Shown: in pieces, positions 11,967 to 26,750 of the stretch
Numbering within the stretch: the first letter of the stretch is position 1
Layout of the letters: the number at the start of each line of letters is the position of its first letter
Assembly: GCA_964057225.1 (NCBI GenBank)
Contig: OZ059897.1
Location: forward strand, 21,390,001 to 21,454,000
Direction of reading: 5' to 3'
Source of the DNA: Auanema rhodensis
Lineage: Eukaryota > Nematoda > Chromadorea > Rhabditida > Rhabditidae
Length of the DNA stretch: 64,000 nt
The notes under the pieces: generated by a model
Databases searched by the model: none
The model's input: only the letters and a program-made list of their open reading frames with translations
What the model was told of the DNA's origin: nothing
Translations under genes and position numbers: made by a program

Positions 11967-13198
11967 GTGCACTTGGTATGTAACTCGCTTCACGTAAAAG
12001 ATGAAGAGATGCGGTTTTCAAAATTAGATTCCTCATGTCCATATTAGTCTAAAAACAAATTTTTATTGATATTGGTGCATGGTAACCATGACTTTGAAAT
12101 TTACGTGAACTTTAATTTATGCTAATTAAATGTACACGTGATGTGCACTTGGTATGTAACTCGCTTCACGTGAAAGATCAAGAGATGCGGTTTTCAAAAT
12201 TAGATTCCCCATGTCCATATTAGTCTAAAAACAAATTTTTATTGATATTGGTGCATGGTAACCATAACTTTGAAATTTACGTGAACTTTAATTTATGCTA
12301 ATTAAATGTACACGTGATGTGCACTTGGTATGTAACTCGCTCCACGTGAAAGATAAAGAGATGCGGTTTTCAAAATTAGATTCCCCATATCCATATTAGT
12401 CTAAAAACAAATTTTTATTGATATTGGTGCATGGTAACCATGACTTTGAAATTTACGTGAACTTTAATTTATGCTAATTAAATGTACACGTGATGTGCAC
12501 TTGGTATGTAACTCGCTTCACGTAAAAGATAAAGAGATGCGGTTTTCAAAATTAGATTCCCCATGTCCATATTAGTCTAAAAACAAATTTTTATTGATAT
12601 TGGTTCATGGTAACCATGACTTTGAAATTTACGTGAACTTTAATTTATGCTAATTAAATGTACACGTGATGTGCACTTGGTATGTAACTCGCTTCACGTG
12701 AAAGATAAAGAGATGCGGTTTTCAAAATTAGATTCCCCATGTCCATATTAGTCTAAAAACAAATTTTTATTGATATTGGTGCATGGTAACCATGACTTTG
12801 AAATTTACGTGAGCTTTAATTTATGCTAATTAAATGTACACGTGATGTGCACTTGGTATGGAACTCGCTTCACGTGAAAGATAAAGAGATGCGGTTTTCA
12901 AAATTAGATTCCCCATGTCCATATTAGTCTAAAAACAAATTTTTATTGATATTGGTTCATGGTAACCATGACTTTGAAATTTACGTGAACTTTAATTTAT
13001 GCTAATTAAATGTACACGTGATGTGCACTTGGTATGTAACTCGCTTCACGTGAAAGATAAAGAGATTCGGTTTTCAAAATTAGATTCCCCATGTCCATAT
13101 TAGTCTAAAAACAAATTTTTATTGATATTGGTGCATGGTAACCATGACTTTGAAATTTACGTGAACTTTAATTTATGCTGAATAAATGTACACGTGAT
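11967..13198 (+). repeat. Partial second copy of the order seen at 7743-9150
   Basis: Seven monomers [30A 37G 67T 111G][37C 111G 124A][24C 71A 111G][30A][111G 143G][15G][45T 111G] repeat the steps at 7743-9150. One 37C monomer is missing, so the offset falls from 24 to 23 monomers. The shared rare change 143G supports descent from a common unit. The last monomer carries 158G and 160A. Confidence 0.87.
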
Positions 13199-16100
13199 GT
13201 GCACTTGGTATGTAACTCGCTTCACGTGAAAGATAAAGAGATGCGGTTTTCAAAATTAGATTCCCCATGTCCATATTAGTCTAAAAACAAATTTTCATTG
13301 ATATTGGTTCATGGTAACCATGACTTTGAAATTTACGTGAACTTTAATTTATGCTAATTAAATGTACACGTGATGTGCACTTGGTATGTAACTCGCTTCA
13401 CGTGAAAGATAAAGAGATGCGGTTTTCAAAATTAGATTCCCCATGTCCATATTAGTCTAAAAACAAATTTTTATCGATATTGGTTCATGGTAACCATGAC
13501 TTTGAAATTTACGTGAACTTTAATTTATGCTAATTAAATGTACACGTGATGTGCACTTGGTATGTAACTCGCTTCACGTGAAAGATAAAGAGATGCGGTT
13601 TTCAAAATTATATTCCCCATGTCCATATTAGTCTGAAAACAAATTTTTATTGATATTGGTGCATGGTAACCATGACTTTGAAATTTACGTGAACTTTAAT
13701 TTATGCTAATTAATTGTACACGTGATGTGCACTTGGTATGGAACTCGCTTCACGTGAAAGATAAAGAGATGCGGTTTTCAAAATTAGATTCCCCATGTCC
13801 ATATTAGTCTAAAAACAAATTTTTATTGATATTGGTTCATGGTAACCATGACTTTGAAATTTACGTGAACTTTAATTTATGCTAATTAAATGTACACGTG
13901 ATGTGCACTTGGTATGTAACTCGCTTCACGTGAAAGATAAAGAGATTCGGTTTTCAAAATTAGATTCCCCATGTCCATATTAGTCTAAAAACAAATTTTT
14001 ATTGATATTGGTGCATGGTAACCATGACTTTGAAATTTACGTGAACTTTAATTTATGCTAATTAAATGTACACGTGATGTGCACTTGGTATGTAACTCGC
14101 TCCACGTGAAAGATAAAGAGATGCGGTTTTCAAAATTAGATTCCCCATGTCCATATTAGTCTAAAAACAAATTTTTATTGATATTGGTGCATGGTAACCA
14201 TGACTTTGAAATTTACGTGAACTTTAATTTATGCTAATTAAATGTACACGTGATGTGCACTTGGTATGTAACTCGCTTCACGTAAAAGATAAAGAGATGC
14301 GGTTTTCAAAATTAGATTCCCCATGTCCATATTAGTCTAAAAACAAATTTTTATTGATATTGGTTCATGGTAACCATGACTTTGAAATTTACGTGAACTT
14401 TAATTTATGCTAATTAAATGTACACGTGATGTGCACTTGGTATGTAACTCGCTTCACGTGAAAGATAAAGAGATGCGGTTTTCAAAATTAGATTCCCCAT
14501 GTCCATATTAGTCTAAAAACAAATTTTCATTGATATTGGTTCATGGTAACCATGACTTTGAAATTTACGTGAACTTTAATTTATGCTAATTAAATGTACA
14601 CGTGATGTGCACTTGGTATGTAACTCGCTTCACGTGAAAGATAAAGAGATGCGGTTTTCAAAATTAGATTCCCCATGTCCATATTAGTCTAAAAACAAAT
14701 TTTTATCGATATTGGTTCATGGTAACCATGACTTTGAAATTTACGTGAACTTTAATTTATGCTAATTAAATGTACACGTGATGTGCACTTGGTATGTAAC
14801 TCGCTTCACGTGAAAGATAAAGAGATGCGGTTTTCAAAATTATATTCCCCATGTCCATATTAGTCTGAAAACAAATTTTTATTGATATTGGTGCATGGTA
14901 ACCATGACTTTGAAATTTACGTGAACTTTAATTTATGCTAATTAAATGTACACGTGATGTGCACTTGGTATGTAACTCGCTTCACGTGAAAGATAAAGAG
15001 ATTCGGTTTTCAAAATTAGATTCCCCATGTCCATATTAGTCTAAAAACAAATTTTTATTGATATTGGTTCATGGTAACCATGACTTTGAAATTTACGTGA
15101 ACTTTAATTTATGCTAATTAAATGTACACGTGATGTGCACTTGGTATGTAACTCGCTCCACGTGAAAGATAAAGAGATGCGGTTTTCAAAATTAGATTCC
15201 CCATGTCCATATTAGTCTAAAAACAAATTTTTATTGATATTGGTTCATGGTAACCATGACTTTGAAATTTACGTGAACTTTAATTTATGCTAATTAAATG
15301 TACACGTGATGTGCACTTGGTATGTAACTCGCTTCACGTGAAAGATAAAGAGATGCGGTTTTCAAAATTAGATTCCCCATGTCCATATTAGTCTAAAAAC
15401 AAATTTTTATTGATATTGGTTCATGGTAACCATGACTTTGAAATTTACGTGAACTTTAATTTATGCTAATTAAATGTACACGTGATGTGCACTTGGTATG
15501 TAACTCGCTTCACGTGAAAGATAAAGAGATTCGGTTTTCAAAATTAGATTCCCCATGTCCATATTAGTCTAAAAACAAATTTTTATTGATATTGGTGCAT
15601 GGTAACCATGACTTTGAAATTTACGTGAACTTTAATTTATGCTAATTAAATGTACACGTGATGTGCACTTGGTATGTAACTCGCTCCACGTGAAAGATAA
15701 AGAGATGCGGTTTTCAAAATTAGATTCCCCATGTCCATATTAGTCTAAAAACAAATTTTTATTGATATTGGTGCATGGTAACCATGACTTTGAAATTTAC
15801 GTGAACTTTAATTTATGCTAATTAAATGTACACGTGATGTGCACTTGGTATGTAACTCGCTTCACGTAAAAGATAAAGAGATGCGGTTTTCAAAATTAGA
15901 TTCCCCATGTCCATATTAGTCTAAAAACAAATTTTTATTGATATTGGTTCATGGTAACCATGACTTTGAAATTTACGTGAACTTTAATTTATGCTAATTA
16001 AATGTACACGTGATGTGCACTTGGTATGTAACTCGCTTCACGTGAAAGATAAAGAGATGCGGTTTTCAAAAATAGATTCCCCATGTCCATATTAGTCTAA

Positions 16101-16718
16101 AAACAAATTTTTATTGATATTGGTGCATGGTAACCATGACTTTGAAATTTACGTGAACTTTAATTTATGCTAATTAAATGTACACGTGATGTGCACTTGG
16201 TATGGAACTCGCTTCACGTGAAAGATAAAGAGATGCGGTTTTCAAAATTAGATTCCCCATGTCCATATTAGTCTAAAAACAAATTTTTATTGATATTGGT
16301 TCATGGTAACCATGACTTTGAAATTTACGTGAACTTTAATTTATGCTAATTTAATGTACACGTGATGTGCACTTGGTATGTAACTCGCTTCACGTGAAAG
16401 ATAAAGAGATTCGGTTTTCAAAATTAGATTCCCCATGTCCATATTAGTCTAAAAACAAATTTTTATTGATATTGGTGCATGGTAACCATGACTTTGAAAT
16501 TTACGTGAACTTTAATTTATGCTAATTAAATGTACACGTGATGTGCACTTGGTATGTAACTCGCTTCACGAGAAAGATAAAGAGATGCGGTTTTCAAAAT
16601 TAGATTCCCCATGTCCATATTAGTCTAAAAACAAATTTTTATTGATATTGGTTCATGGTAACCATGACTTTGAAATTTACGTGAACTTTAATTTATGCTA
16701 ATTAAATGTACACGTGAT
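13199..16718 (+). repeat. Array segment 3: 98C / 61T units
   Basis: The steps [98C][101C][61T 85G 111G] occur at 13199 and again at 14431, seven monomers (1232 bp) later. In the first copy they are followed by [15G][45T 111G][24C 111G][30A]; in the second by [45T][24C][plain][45T 111G][24C 111G][30A][111G][15G 162T][45T 111G][29A]. This is where the linked 61T/85G pair first appears; that monomer type is nearly always followed by a 15G monomer until 61 kb. Confidence 0.83.
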
Positions 16719-19700
16719 GTGCACTTGGTATGTAACTCGCTTCACGTGAAAGATAAAGAGATGCGGTTTTCAAAATTAGATTCCCCATGTCCATATTAGT
16801 CTAAAAACAAATTTTTATTGATATTGGTTCATGGTAACCATGACTTTGAAATTTACGTGAACTTTAATTTATGCTAATTAAATGTACACGTGATGTGCAC
16901 TTGGTATGTAACTCGCTTCACGTGAAAGATAAAGAGATGCGGTTTTCAAAATTAGATTCCCCATGTCCATATTAGTCTAAAAACAAATTTTTATCGATAT
17001 TGGTTCATGGTAACCATGACTTTGAAATTTACGTGAACTTTAATTTATGCTAATTAAATGTACACGTGATGTGCACTTGGTATGTAACTCGCTTCACGTG
17101 AAAGATAAAGAGATTCGGTTTTCAAAATTAGATTCCCCATGTCCATATTAGTCTAAAAACAAATTTTTATCGATATTGGTTCATGGTAACCATGACTTTG
17201 AAATTTACGTGAACTTTAATTTATGCTAATTAAATGTACACGTGATGTGCACTTGGTATGTAACTCGCTTCACGTGAAAGATAAAGAGATGCGGTTTTCA
17301 AAATTAGATTCCCCATGTCCATATTAGTCTAAAAACAAATTTTTATTGATATTGGTGCATGGTAACCAAGACTTTGAAATTTACGTGAACTTTAATTTAT
17401 GCTAATTAAATGTACACGTGATGTGCACTTGGTATGTAACTCGCTTCACGTGAAAGATGAAGAGATGCGGTTTTCAAAATTAGATTCCCCATGTCCATAT
17501 TAGTCTAAAAACAAATTGTTATTGATATTGGTTCATGGTAACCATGACTTTGAAATTTACGTGAACTTTAATTTATGCTAATTAAATGTACATGTGATGT
17601 GCACTTGGTATGTAACTTGCTTCACGTGAAAGATAAAGAGATTCGGTTTTCAAAATTAGATTCCCCATGTCCATATTAGTCTAAAAACAAATTTTTATTG
17701 ATATTGGTGCATGGTAACCATGACTTTGAAATTTACGTGAACTTTAATTTATGCTAATTAAATGTACACGTGATGTGCACTTGGTATGTAACTCGCTTCA
17801 CGAGAAAGATAAAGAGATGCGGTTTTCAAAATTAGATTCCCCATGTCCATATTAGTCTAAAAACAAATTTTTATTGATATTGGTTCATGGTAACCATGAC
17901 TTTGAAATTTACGTGAACTTTAATTTATGCTAATTAAATGTACACGTGATGTGCACTTGGTATGTAACTCGCTTCACGTGAAAGATAAAGAGATGCGGTT
18001 TTCAAAATTAGATTCCCCATGTCCATATTAGTCTAAAAACAAATTTTTATTGATATTGGTTCATGGTAACCATGACTTTGAAATTTACGTGAACTTTAAT
18101 TTATGCTAATTAAATGTACACGTGATGTGCACTTGGTATGTAACTCGCTTCACGTGAAAGATAAAGAGATGCGGTTTTTAAAATTAGATTCCCCATGTCC
18201 ATATTAGTCTAAAAACAAATTTTTATCGATATTGGTTCATGGTAACCATGACTTTGAAATTTACGTGAACTTTAATTTATGCTAATTAAATGTACACGTG
18301 ATGTGCACTTGGTATGTAACTCGCTTCACGTGAAAGATAAAGAGATGCGGTTTTCAAAATTAGATTCCCCATGTCCATATTAGTCTAAAAACAAATTTTT
18401 ATTGATATTGGTTCATGGTAACCATGACTTTGAAATTTACGTGAACTTTAATTTATGCTAATTAAATGTACACGTGATGTGCACTTGGTATGTAACTCGC
18501 TTCACGTGAAAGATAAAGAGATGCGGTTTTCAAAATTAGATTCCCCATGTCCATATTAGTCTAAAAACAAATTTTTATCGATATTGGTTCATGGTAACCA
18601 TGACTTTGAAATTTACGTGAACTTTAATTTATGCTAATTAAATGTACACGTGATGTGCACTTGGTATGTAACTCGCTTCACGTGAAAGATAAAGAGATTC
18701 GGTTTTCAAAATTAGATTCCCCATGTCCATATTAGTCTAAAAACAAATTTTTATCGATATTGGTTCATGGTAACCATGACTTTGAAATTTACGTGAACTT
18801 TAATTTATGCTAATTAAATGTACACGTGATGTGCACTTGGTATGTAACTCGCTTCACGTGAAAGATAAAGAGATGCGGTTTTCAAAATTAGATTCCCCAT
18901 GTCCATATTAGTCTAAAAACAAATTTTTATTGATATTGGTGCATGGTAACCAAGACTTTGAAATTTACGTGAACTTTAATTTATGCTAATTAAATGTACA
19001 CGTGATGTGCACTTGGTATGTAACTCGCTTCACGTGAAAGATGAAGAGATGCGGTTTTCAAAATTAGATTCCCCATGTCCATATTAGTCTAAAAACAAAT
19101 TGTTATTGATATTGGTTCATGGTAACCATGACTTTGAAATTTACGTGAACTTTAATTTATGCTAATTAAATGTACATGTGATGTGCACTTGGTATGTAAC
19201 TTGCTTCACGTGAAAGATAAAGAGATTCGGTTTTCAAAATTAGATTCCCCATGTCCATATTAGTCTAAAAACAAATTTTTATTGATATTGGTGCATGGTA
19301 ACCATGACTTTGAAATTTACGTGAACTTTAATTTATGCTAATTAAATGTACACGTGATGTGCACTTGGTATGTAACTCGCTTCACGAGAAAGATAAAGAG
19401 ATGCGGTTTTCAAAATTAGATTCCCCATGTCCATATTAGTCTAAAAACAAATTTTTATTGATATTGGTTCATGGTAACCATGACTTTGAAATTTACGTGA
19501 ACTTTAATTTATGCTAATTAAATGTACACGTGATGTGCACTTGGTATGTAACTCGCTTCACGTGAAAGATAAAGAGATGCGGTTTTCAAAATTAGATTCC
19601 CCATGTCCATATTAGTCTAAAAACAAATTTTTATTGATATTGGTTCATGGTAACCATGACTTTGAAATTTACGTGAACTTTAATTTATGCTAATTAAATG

Positions 19701-19886
19701 TACACGTGATGTGCACTTGGTATGTAACTCGCTTCACGTGAAAGATAAAGAGATGCGGTTTTTAAAATTAGATTCCCCATGTCCATATTAGTCTAAAAAC
19801 AAATTTTTATCGATATTGGTTCATGGTAACCATGACTTTGAAATTTACGTGAACTTTAATTTATGCTAATTAAATGTACACGTGAT
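16719..19886 (+). repeat. Doubled 9-mer HOR unit (2 x 1584 bp)
   Basis: The steps [plain][101C][45T 101C][111G 123A][37G 96G 171T][20T 45T 111G][29A][plain][53T 101C] occur at 16719-18302 and again at 18303-19886, at an offset of exactly nine monomers. Marks 96G, 53T and the 20T/45T combination make the match specific. I saw no mark differing between the two units. Confidence 0.92.
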
Positions 19887-22800
19887 GTGCACTTGGTATG
19901 TAACTCGCTTCACGTGAAAGATAAAGAGATTCGGTTTTCAAAATTAGATTCCCCATGTCCATATTAGTCTAAAAACAAATTTTTATCGATATTGGTTCAT
20001 GGTAACCATGACTTTGAAATTTACGTGAACTTTAATTTATGCTAATTAAATGTACACGTGATGTGCACTTGGTATGTAACTCGCTTCACGTGAAAGATAA
20101 AGAGATGCGGTTTTCAAAATTAGATTCCCCATGTCCATATTAGTCTAAAAACAAATTTTTATTGATATTGGTGCATGGTAACCAAGACTTTGAAATTTAC
20201 GTGAACTTTAATTTATGCTAATTAAATGTACACGTGATGTGCACTTGGTATGTAACTCGCTTCACGTGAAAGATGAAGAGATGCGGTTTTCAAAATTAGA
20301 TTCCCCATGTCCATATTAGTCTAAAAACAAATTGTTATTGATATTGGTTCATGGTAACCATGACTTTGAAATTTACGTGAACTTTAATTTATGCTAATTA
20401 AATGTACATGTGATGTGCACTTGGTATGTAACTCGCTTCACGTGAAAGATAAAGAGATGCGGTTTTCAAAATTAGATTCCCCATGTCCATATTAGTCTAA
20501 AAACAAATTTTTATCGATATTGGTTCATGGTAACCATGACTTTGAAATTTACGTGAACTTTAATTTATGCTAATCTGATGTACACGTGATGTGCACTTGG
20601 TATGTAACTCGCTTCACGTGAAAGATAAAGAGATGCGGTTTTCAAAATTAGATTCCCCATGTCCATATTAGTCTAAAAACAAATTTTTATTGATATTGGT
20701 GCATGGTAACCATGACTTTGAAATTTACGTGAACTTTAATTTATGCTAATTAAATGTACACGTGATGTGCACTTGGTATGTAACTCGCTTCACGAGAAAG
20801 ATAAAGAGATGCGGTTTTCAAAATTAGATTCCCCATGTCCATATTAGTCTAAAAACAAATTTTTATTGATATTGGTTCATGGTAACCATGACTTTGAAAT
20901 TTACGTGAACTTTAATTTATGCTAATTAAATGTACACGTGATGTGCACTTGGTATGTAACTCGCTTCACGTGAAAGATAAAGAGATGCGGTTTTCAAAAT
21001 TAGATTCCCCATGTCCATATTAGTCTAAAAACAAATTTTTATCGATATTGGTTCATGGTAACCATGACTTTGAAATTTACGTGAACTTTAATTTATGCTA
21101 ATTAAATGTACATGTGATGTGCACTTGGTATGTAACTCGCTTCACGTGAAAGATAAAGAGATGCGGTTTTCAAAATTAGATTCCCCATGTCCATATTAGT
21201 CTAAAAACAAATTTTTATTGATATTGGTTCATGGTAACCATGACTTTGAAATTTACGTGAACTTTAATTTATGCTAATTAAATGTACACGTGATGTGCAC
21301 TTGGTATGTAACTCGCTTCACGTGAAAGATAAAGAGATGCGGTTTTCAAAATTATATTCCCCATGTCCATATTAGTCTGAAAACAAATTTTTATTGATAT
21401 TGGTGCATGGTAACCATGACTTTGAAATTTACGTGAACTTTAATTTATGCTAATTAAATGTACACGTGATGTGCACTTGGTATGGAACTCGCTTCACGTG
21501 AAAGATAAAGAGATGCGGTTTTCAAAATTAGATTCCCCATGTCCATATTAGTCTAAAAACAAATTTTTATTGATATTGGTTCATGGTAACCATGACTTTG
21601 AAATTTACGTGAACTTTAATTTATGCTAATTAAATGTACACGTGATGTGCACTTGGTATGTAACTCGCTTCACGTAAAAGATAAAGAGATGCGGTTTTCA
21701 AAATTAGATTCCCCATGTCCATATTAGTCTAAAAACAAATTTTTATTGATATTGGTTCATGGTAACCATGACTTTGAAATTTACGTGAACTTTAATTTAT
21801 GCTAATTAAATGTACACGTGATGTGCACTTGGTATGTAACTCGCTTCACGTGAAAGATAAAGAGATGCGGTTTTCAAAATTAGATTCCCCATGTCCATAT
21901 TAGTCTAAAAACAAATTTTTATCGATATTGGTTCATGGTAACCATGACTTTGAAATTTACGTGAACTTTAATTTATGCTAATTAAATGTACACGTGATGT
22001 GCACTTGGTATGTAACTCGCTTCACGTGAAAGATAAAGAGATTCGGTTTTCAAAATTAGATTCCCCATGTCCATATTAGTCTAAAAACAAATTTTTATCG
22101 ATATTGGTTCATGGTAACCATGACTTTGAAATTTACGTGAACTTTAATTTATGCTAATTAAATGTACACGTGATGTGCACTTGGTATGTAACTCGCTTCA
22201 CGTGAAAGATAAAGAGATGCGGTTTTCAAAATTAGATTCCCCATGTCCATATTAGTCTAAAAACAAATTTTTATTGATATTGGTGCATGGTAACCAAGAC
22301 TTTGAAATTTACGTGAACTTTAATTTATGCTAATTAAATGTACACGTGATGTGCACTTGGTATGTAACTCGCTTCACGTGAAAGATGAAGAGATGCGGTT
22401 TTCAAAATTAGATTCCCCATGTCCATATTAGTCTAAAAACAAATTGTTATTGATATTGGTTCATGGTAACCATGACTTTGAAATTTACGTGAACTTTAAT
22501 TTATGCTAATTAAATGTACATGTGATGTGCACTTGGTATGTAACTCGCTTCACGTGAAAGATAAAGAGATGCGGTTTTCAAAATTAGATTCCCCATGTCC
22601 ATATTAGTCTAAAAACAAATTTTTATCGATATTGGTTCATGGTAACCATGACTTTGAAATTTACGTGAACTTTAATTTATGCTAATCTGATGTACACGTG
22701 ATGTGCACTTGGTATGTAACTCGCTTCACGTGAAAGATAAAGAGATGCGGTTTTCAAAATTAGATTCCCCATGTCCATATTAGTCTAAAAACAAATTTTT

Positions 22801-23934
22801 ATTGATATTGGTGCATGGTAACCATGACTTTGAAATTTACGTGAACTTTAATTTATGCTAATTAAATGTACACGTGATGTGCACTTGGTATGTAACTCGC
22901 TTCACGAGAAAGATAAAGAGATGCGGTTTTCAAAATTAGATTCCCCATGTCCATATTAGTCTAAAAACAAATTTTTATTGATATTGGTTCATGGTAACCA
23001 TGACTTTGAAATTTACGTGAACTTTAATTTATGCTAATTAAATGTACACGTGATGTGCACTTGGTATGTAACTCGCTTCACGTGAAAGATAAAGAGATGC
23101 GGTTTTCAAAATTAGATTCCCCATGTCCATATTAGTCTAAAAACAAATTTTTATCGATATTGGTTCATGGTAACCATGACTTTGAAATTTACGTGAACTT
23201 TAATTTATGCTAATTAAATGTACATGTGATGTGCACTTGGTATGTAACTCGCTTCACGTGAAAGATAAAGAGATGCGGTTTTCAAAATTAGATTCCCCAT
23301 GTCCATATTAGTCTAAAAACAAATTTTTATTGATATTGGTTCATGGTAACCATGACTTTGAAATTTACGTGAACTTTAATTTATGCTAATTAAATGTACA
23401 CGTGATGTGCACTTGGTATGTAACTCGCTTCACGTGAAAGATAAAGAGATGCGGTTTTCAAAATTATATTCCCCATGTCCATATTAGTCTGAAAACAAAT
23501 TTTTATTGATATTGGTGCATGGTAACCATGACTTTGAAATTTACGTGAACTTTAATTTATGCTAATTAAATGTACACGTGATGTGCACTTGGTATGGAAC
23601 TCGCTTCACGTGAAAGATAAAGAGATGCGGTTTTCAAAATTAGATTCCCCATGTCCATATTAGTCTAAAAACAAATTTTTATTGATATTGGTTCATGGTA
23701 ACCATGACTTTGAAATTTACGTGAACTTTAATTTATGCTAATTAAATGTACACGTGATGTGCACTTGGTATGTAACTCGCTTCACGTAAAAGATAAAGAG
23801 ATGCGGTTTTCAAAATTAGATTCCCCATGTCCATATTAGTCTAAAAACAAATTTTTATTGATATTGGTTCATGGTAACCATGACTTTGAAATTTACGTGA
23901 ACTTTAATTTATGCTAATTAAATGTACACGTGAT
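19887..23934 (+). repeat. Near-doubled 12-mer HOR unit (2112-bp offset)
   Basis: Eleven consecutive steps match between 19887-21822 and 21999-23934: [45T 101C][111G 123A][37G 96G 171T][101C with CTG at 161-163][111G][29A][101C 171T][plain][61T 85G 111G][15G][30A]. The three-base change giving TAATCTGATG occurs only at 20571 and 22683, exactly 2112 bases apart, and fixes the offset. The twelfth step is [101C] at 21823 and [111G] at 23935. The first three steps also match 18655-19182, linking this unit to the 9-mer upstream. Confidence 0.93.
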
Positions 23935-24638
23935 GTGCACTTGGTATGTAACTCGCTTCACGTGAAAGATAAAGAGATGCGGTTTTCAAAATTAGATTCC
24001 CCATGTCCATATTAGTCTAAAAACAAATTTTTATTGATATTGGTGCATGGTAACCATGACTTTGAAATTTACGTGAACTTTAATTTATGCTAATTAAATG
24101 TACACGTGATGTGCACTTGGTATGGAACTCGCTTCACGTGAAAGATAAAGAGATGCGGTTTTCAAAATTATATTCCCCATGTCCATATTAGTCTGAAAAC
24201 AAATTTTTATTGATATTGGTGCATGGTAACCATGACTTTGAAATTTACGTGAACTTTAATTTATGCTAATTAAATGTACACGTGATGTGCACTTGGTATG
24301 GAACTCGCTTCACGTGAAAGATAAAGAGATGCGGTTTTCAAAATTAGATTCCCCATGTCCATATTAGTCTAAAAACAAATTTTTATTGATATTGGTTCAT
24401 GGTAACCATGACTTTGAAATTTACGTGAACTTTAATTTATGCTAATTAAATGTACACGTGATGTGCACTTGGTATGTAACTCGCTTCACGTAAAAGATAA
24501 AGAGATGCGGTTTTCAAAATTAGATTCCCCATGTCCATATTAGTCTAAAAACAAATTTTTATTGATATTGGTTCATGGTAACCATGACTTTGAAATTTAC
24601 GTGAACTTTAATTTATGCTAATTAAATGTACACGTGAT
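23407..24638 (+). repeat. 4-monomer tandem duplication with a chimeric monomer
   Basis: The steps [61T 85G 111G][15G][30A] at 23407-23934 recur at 24111-24638, 704 bp downstream, separated by one [111G] monomer. The first monomer of the second copy, at 24111, carries both 15G and 61T/85G/111G, marks that elsewhere in the window sit in neighbouring monomers. It is therefore a recombinant with its switch between positions 15 and 61. Confidence 0.9.
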
Positions 24639-26750
24639 GTGCACTTGGTATGTAACTCGCTTCACGTGAAAGATAAAGAGATGCGGTTTTCAAAATTAGA
24701 TTCCCCATGTCCATATTAGTCTAAAAACAAATTTTTATTGATATTGGTTCATGGTAACCATGACTTTGAAATTTACGTGAACTTTAATTTATGCTAATTA
24801 AATGTACACGTGATGTGCACTTGGTATGTAACTCGCTTCACGTGAAAGATAAAGAGATTCGGTTTTCAAAATTAGATTCCCCATGTCCATATTAGTCTAA
24901 AAACAAATTTTTATTGATATTGGTGCATGGTAACCATGACTTTAAAATTTACGTGAACTTTAATTTATGCTAATTAAATGTACACGTGATGTGCACTTGG
25001 TATGTAACTCGCTTCACGAGAAAGATAAAGAGATGCGGTTTTCAAAATTAGATTCCCCATGTCCATATTAGTCTAAAAACAAATTTTTATTGATATTGGT
25101 TCATGGTAACCATGACTTTGAAATTTACGTGAACTTTAATTTATGCTAATTAAATGTACACGTGATGTGCACTTGGTATGTAACTCGCTTCACGTGAAAG
25201 ATAAAGAGATGCGGTTTTCAAAATTAGATTCCCCATGTCCATATTAGTCTAAAAACAAATTTTTATTGATATTGGTTCATGGTAACCATGACTTTGAAAT
25301 TTACGTGAACTTTAATTTATGCTAATTAAATGTACACGTGATGTGCACTTGGTATGTAACTCACTTCACGTGAAAGATAAAGAGATGCGGTTTTCAAAAT
25401 TAGATTCCCCATGTCCATATTAGTCTAAAAACAAATTTTTATCGATATTGGTTCATGGTAACCATGACTTTGAAATTTACGTGAACTTTAATTTATGCTA
25501 ATTAAATGTACACGTGATGTGCACTTGGTATGTAACTCGCTTCACGTGAAAGATAAAGAGATTCGGTTTTCAAAATTAGATTCCCCATGTCCATATTAGT
25601 CTAAAAACAAATTTTTATCGATATTGGTTCATGGTAACCATGACTTTGAAATTTACGTGAACTTTAATTTATGCTAATTAAATGTACACGTGATGTGCAC
25701 TTGGTATGTAACTCGCTTCACGTGAAAGATAAAGAGATGCGGTTTTCAAAATTAGATTCCCCATGTCCATATTAGTCTAAAAACAAATTTTTATTGATAT
25801 TGGTGCATGGTAACCATGACTTTGAAATTTACGTGAACTTTAATTTATGCTAATTAAATGTACACGTGATGTGCACTTGGTATGTAACTCGCTTCACGAG
25901 AAAGATAAAGAGATGCGGTTTTCAAAATTAGATTCCCCATGTCCATATTAGTCTAAAAACAAATTTTTATTGATATTGGTTCATGGTAACCATGACTTTG
26001 AAATTTACGTGAACTTTAATTTATGCTAATTAAATGTACACGTGATGTGCACTTGGTATGTAACTCGCTTCACGTGAAAGATAAAGAGATGCGGTTTTCA
26101 AAATTAGATTCCCCATGTCCATATTAGTCTAAAAACAAATTTTTATTGATATTGGTTCATGGTAACCATGACTTTGAAATTTACGTGAACTTTAATTTAT
26201 GCTAATTAAATGTACACGTGATGTGCACTTGGTATGTAACTCACTTCACGTGAAAGATAAAGAGATGCGGTTTTCAAAATTAGATTCCCCATGTTCATAT
26301 TAGTCTAAAAACAAATTTTTATCGATATTGGTTCATGGTAACCATGACTTTGAAATTTACGTGAACTTTAATTTATGCTAATTAAATGTACACGTGATGT
26401 GCACTTGGTATGTAACTCGCTTCACGTGAAAGATAAAGAGATTCGGTTTTCAAAATTAGATTCCCCATGTCCATATTAGTCTAAAAACAAATTTTTATCG
26501 ATATTGGTTCATGGTAACCATGACTTTGAAATTTACGTGAACTTTAATTTATGCTAATTAAATGTACACGTGATGTGCACTTGGTATGTAACTCGCTTCA
26601 CGTGAAAGATAAAGAGATGCGGTTTTCAAAATTAGATTCCCCATGTCCATATTAGTCTAAAAACAAATTTTTATTGATATTGGTTCATGGTAACCATGAC
26701 TTTGAAATTTACGTGAACTTTAATTTATGCTAATTAAATGTACACGTGAT
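24639..26750 (+). repeat. 5-mer HOR region with 21A monomers
   Basis: After a plain monomer and [45T 111G 130A], the steps [29A][plain][21A 101C][45T 101C] occur at 24991-25694 and again at 25871-26574, a 5-mer offset of 880 bp. The second 21A monomer (26223) also has a C-to-T change at 73. The [111G] at 25695 completes the unit. A further copy including the 73T change lies at 30095-30974, 25 monomers downstream of 25695. Confidence 0.88.
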
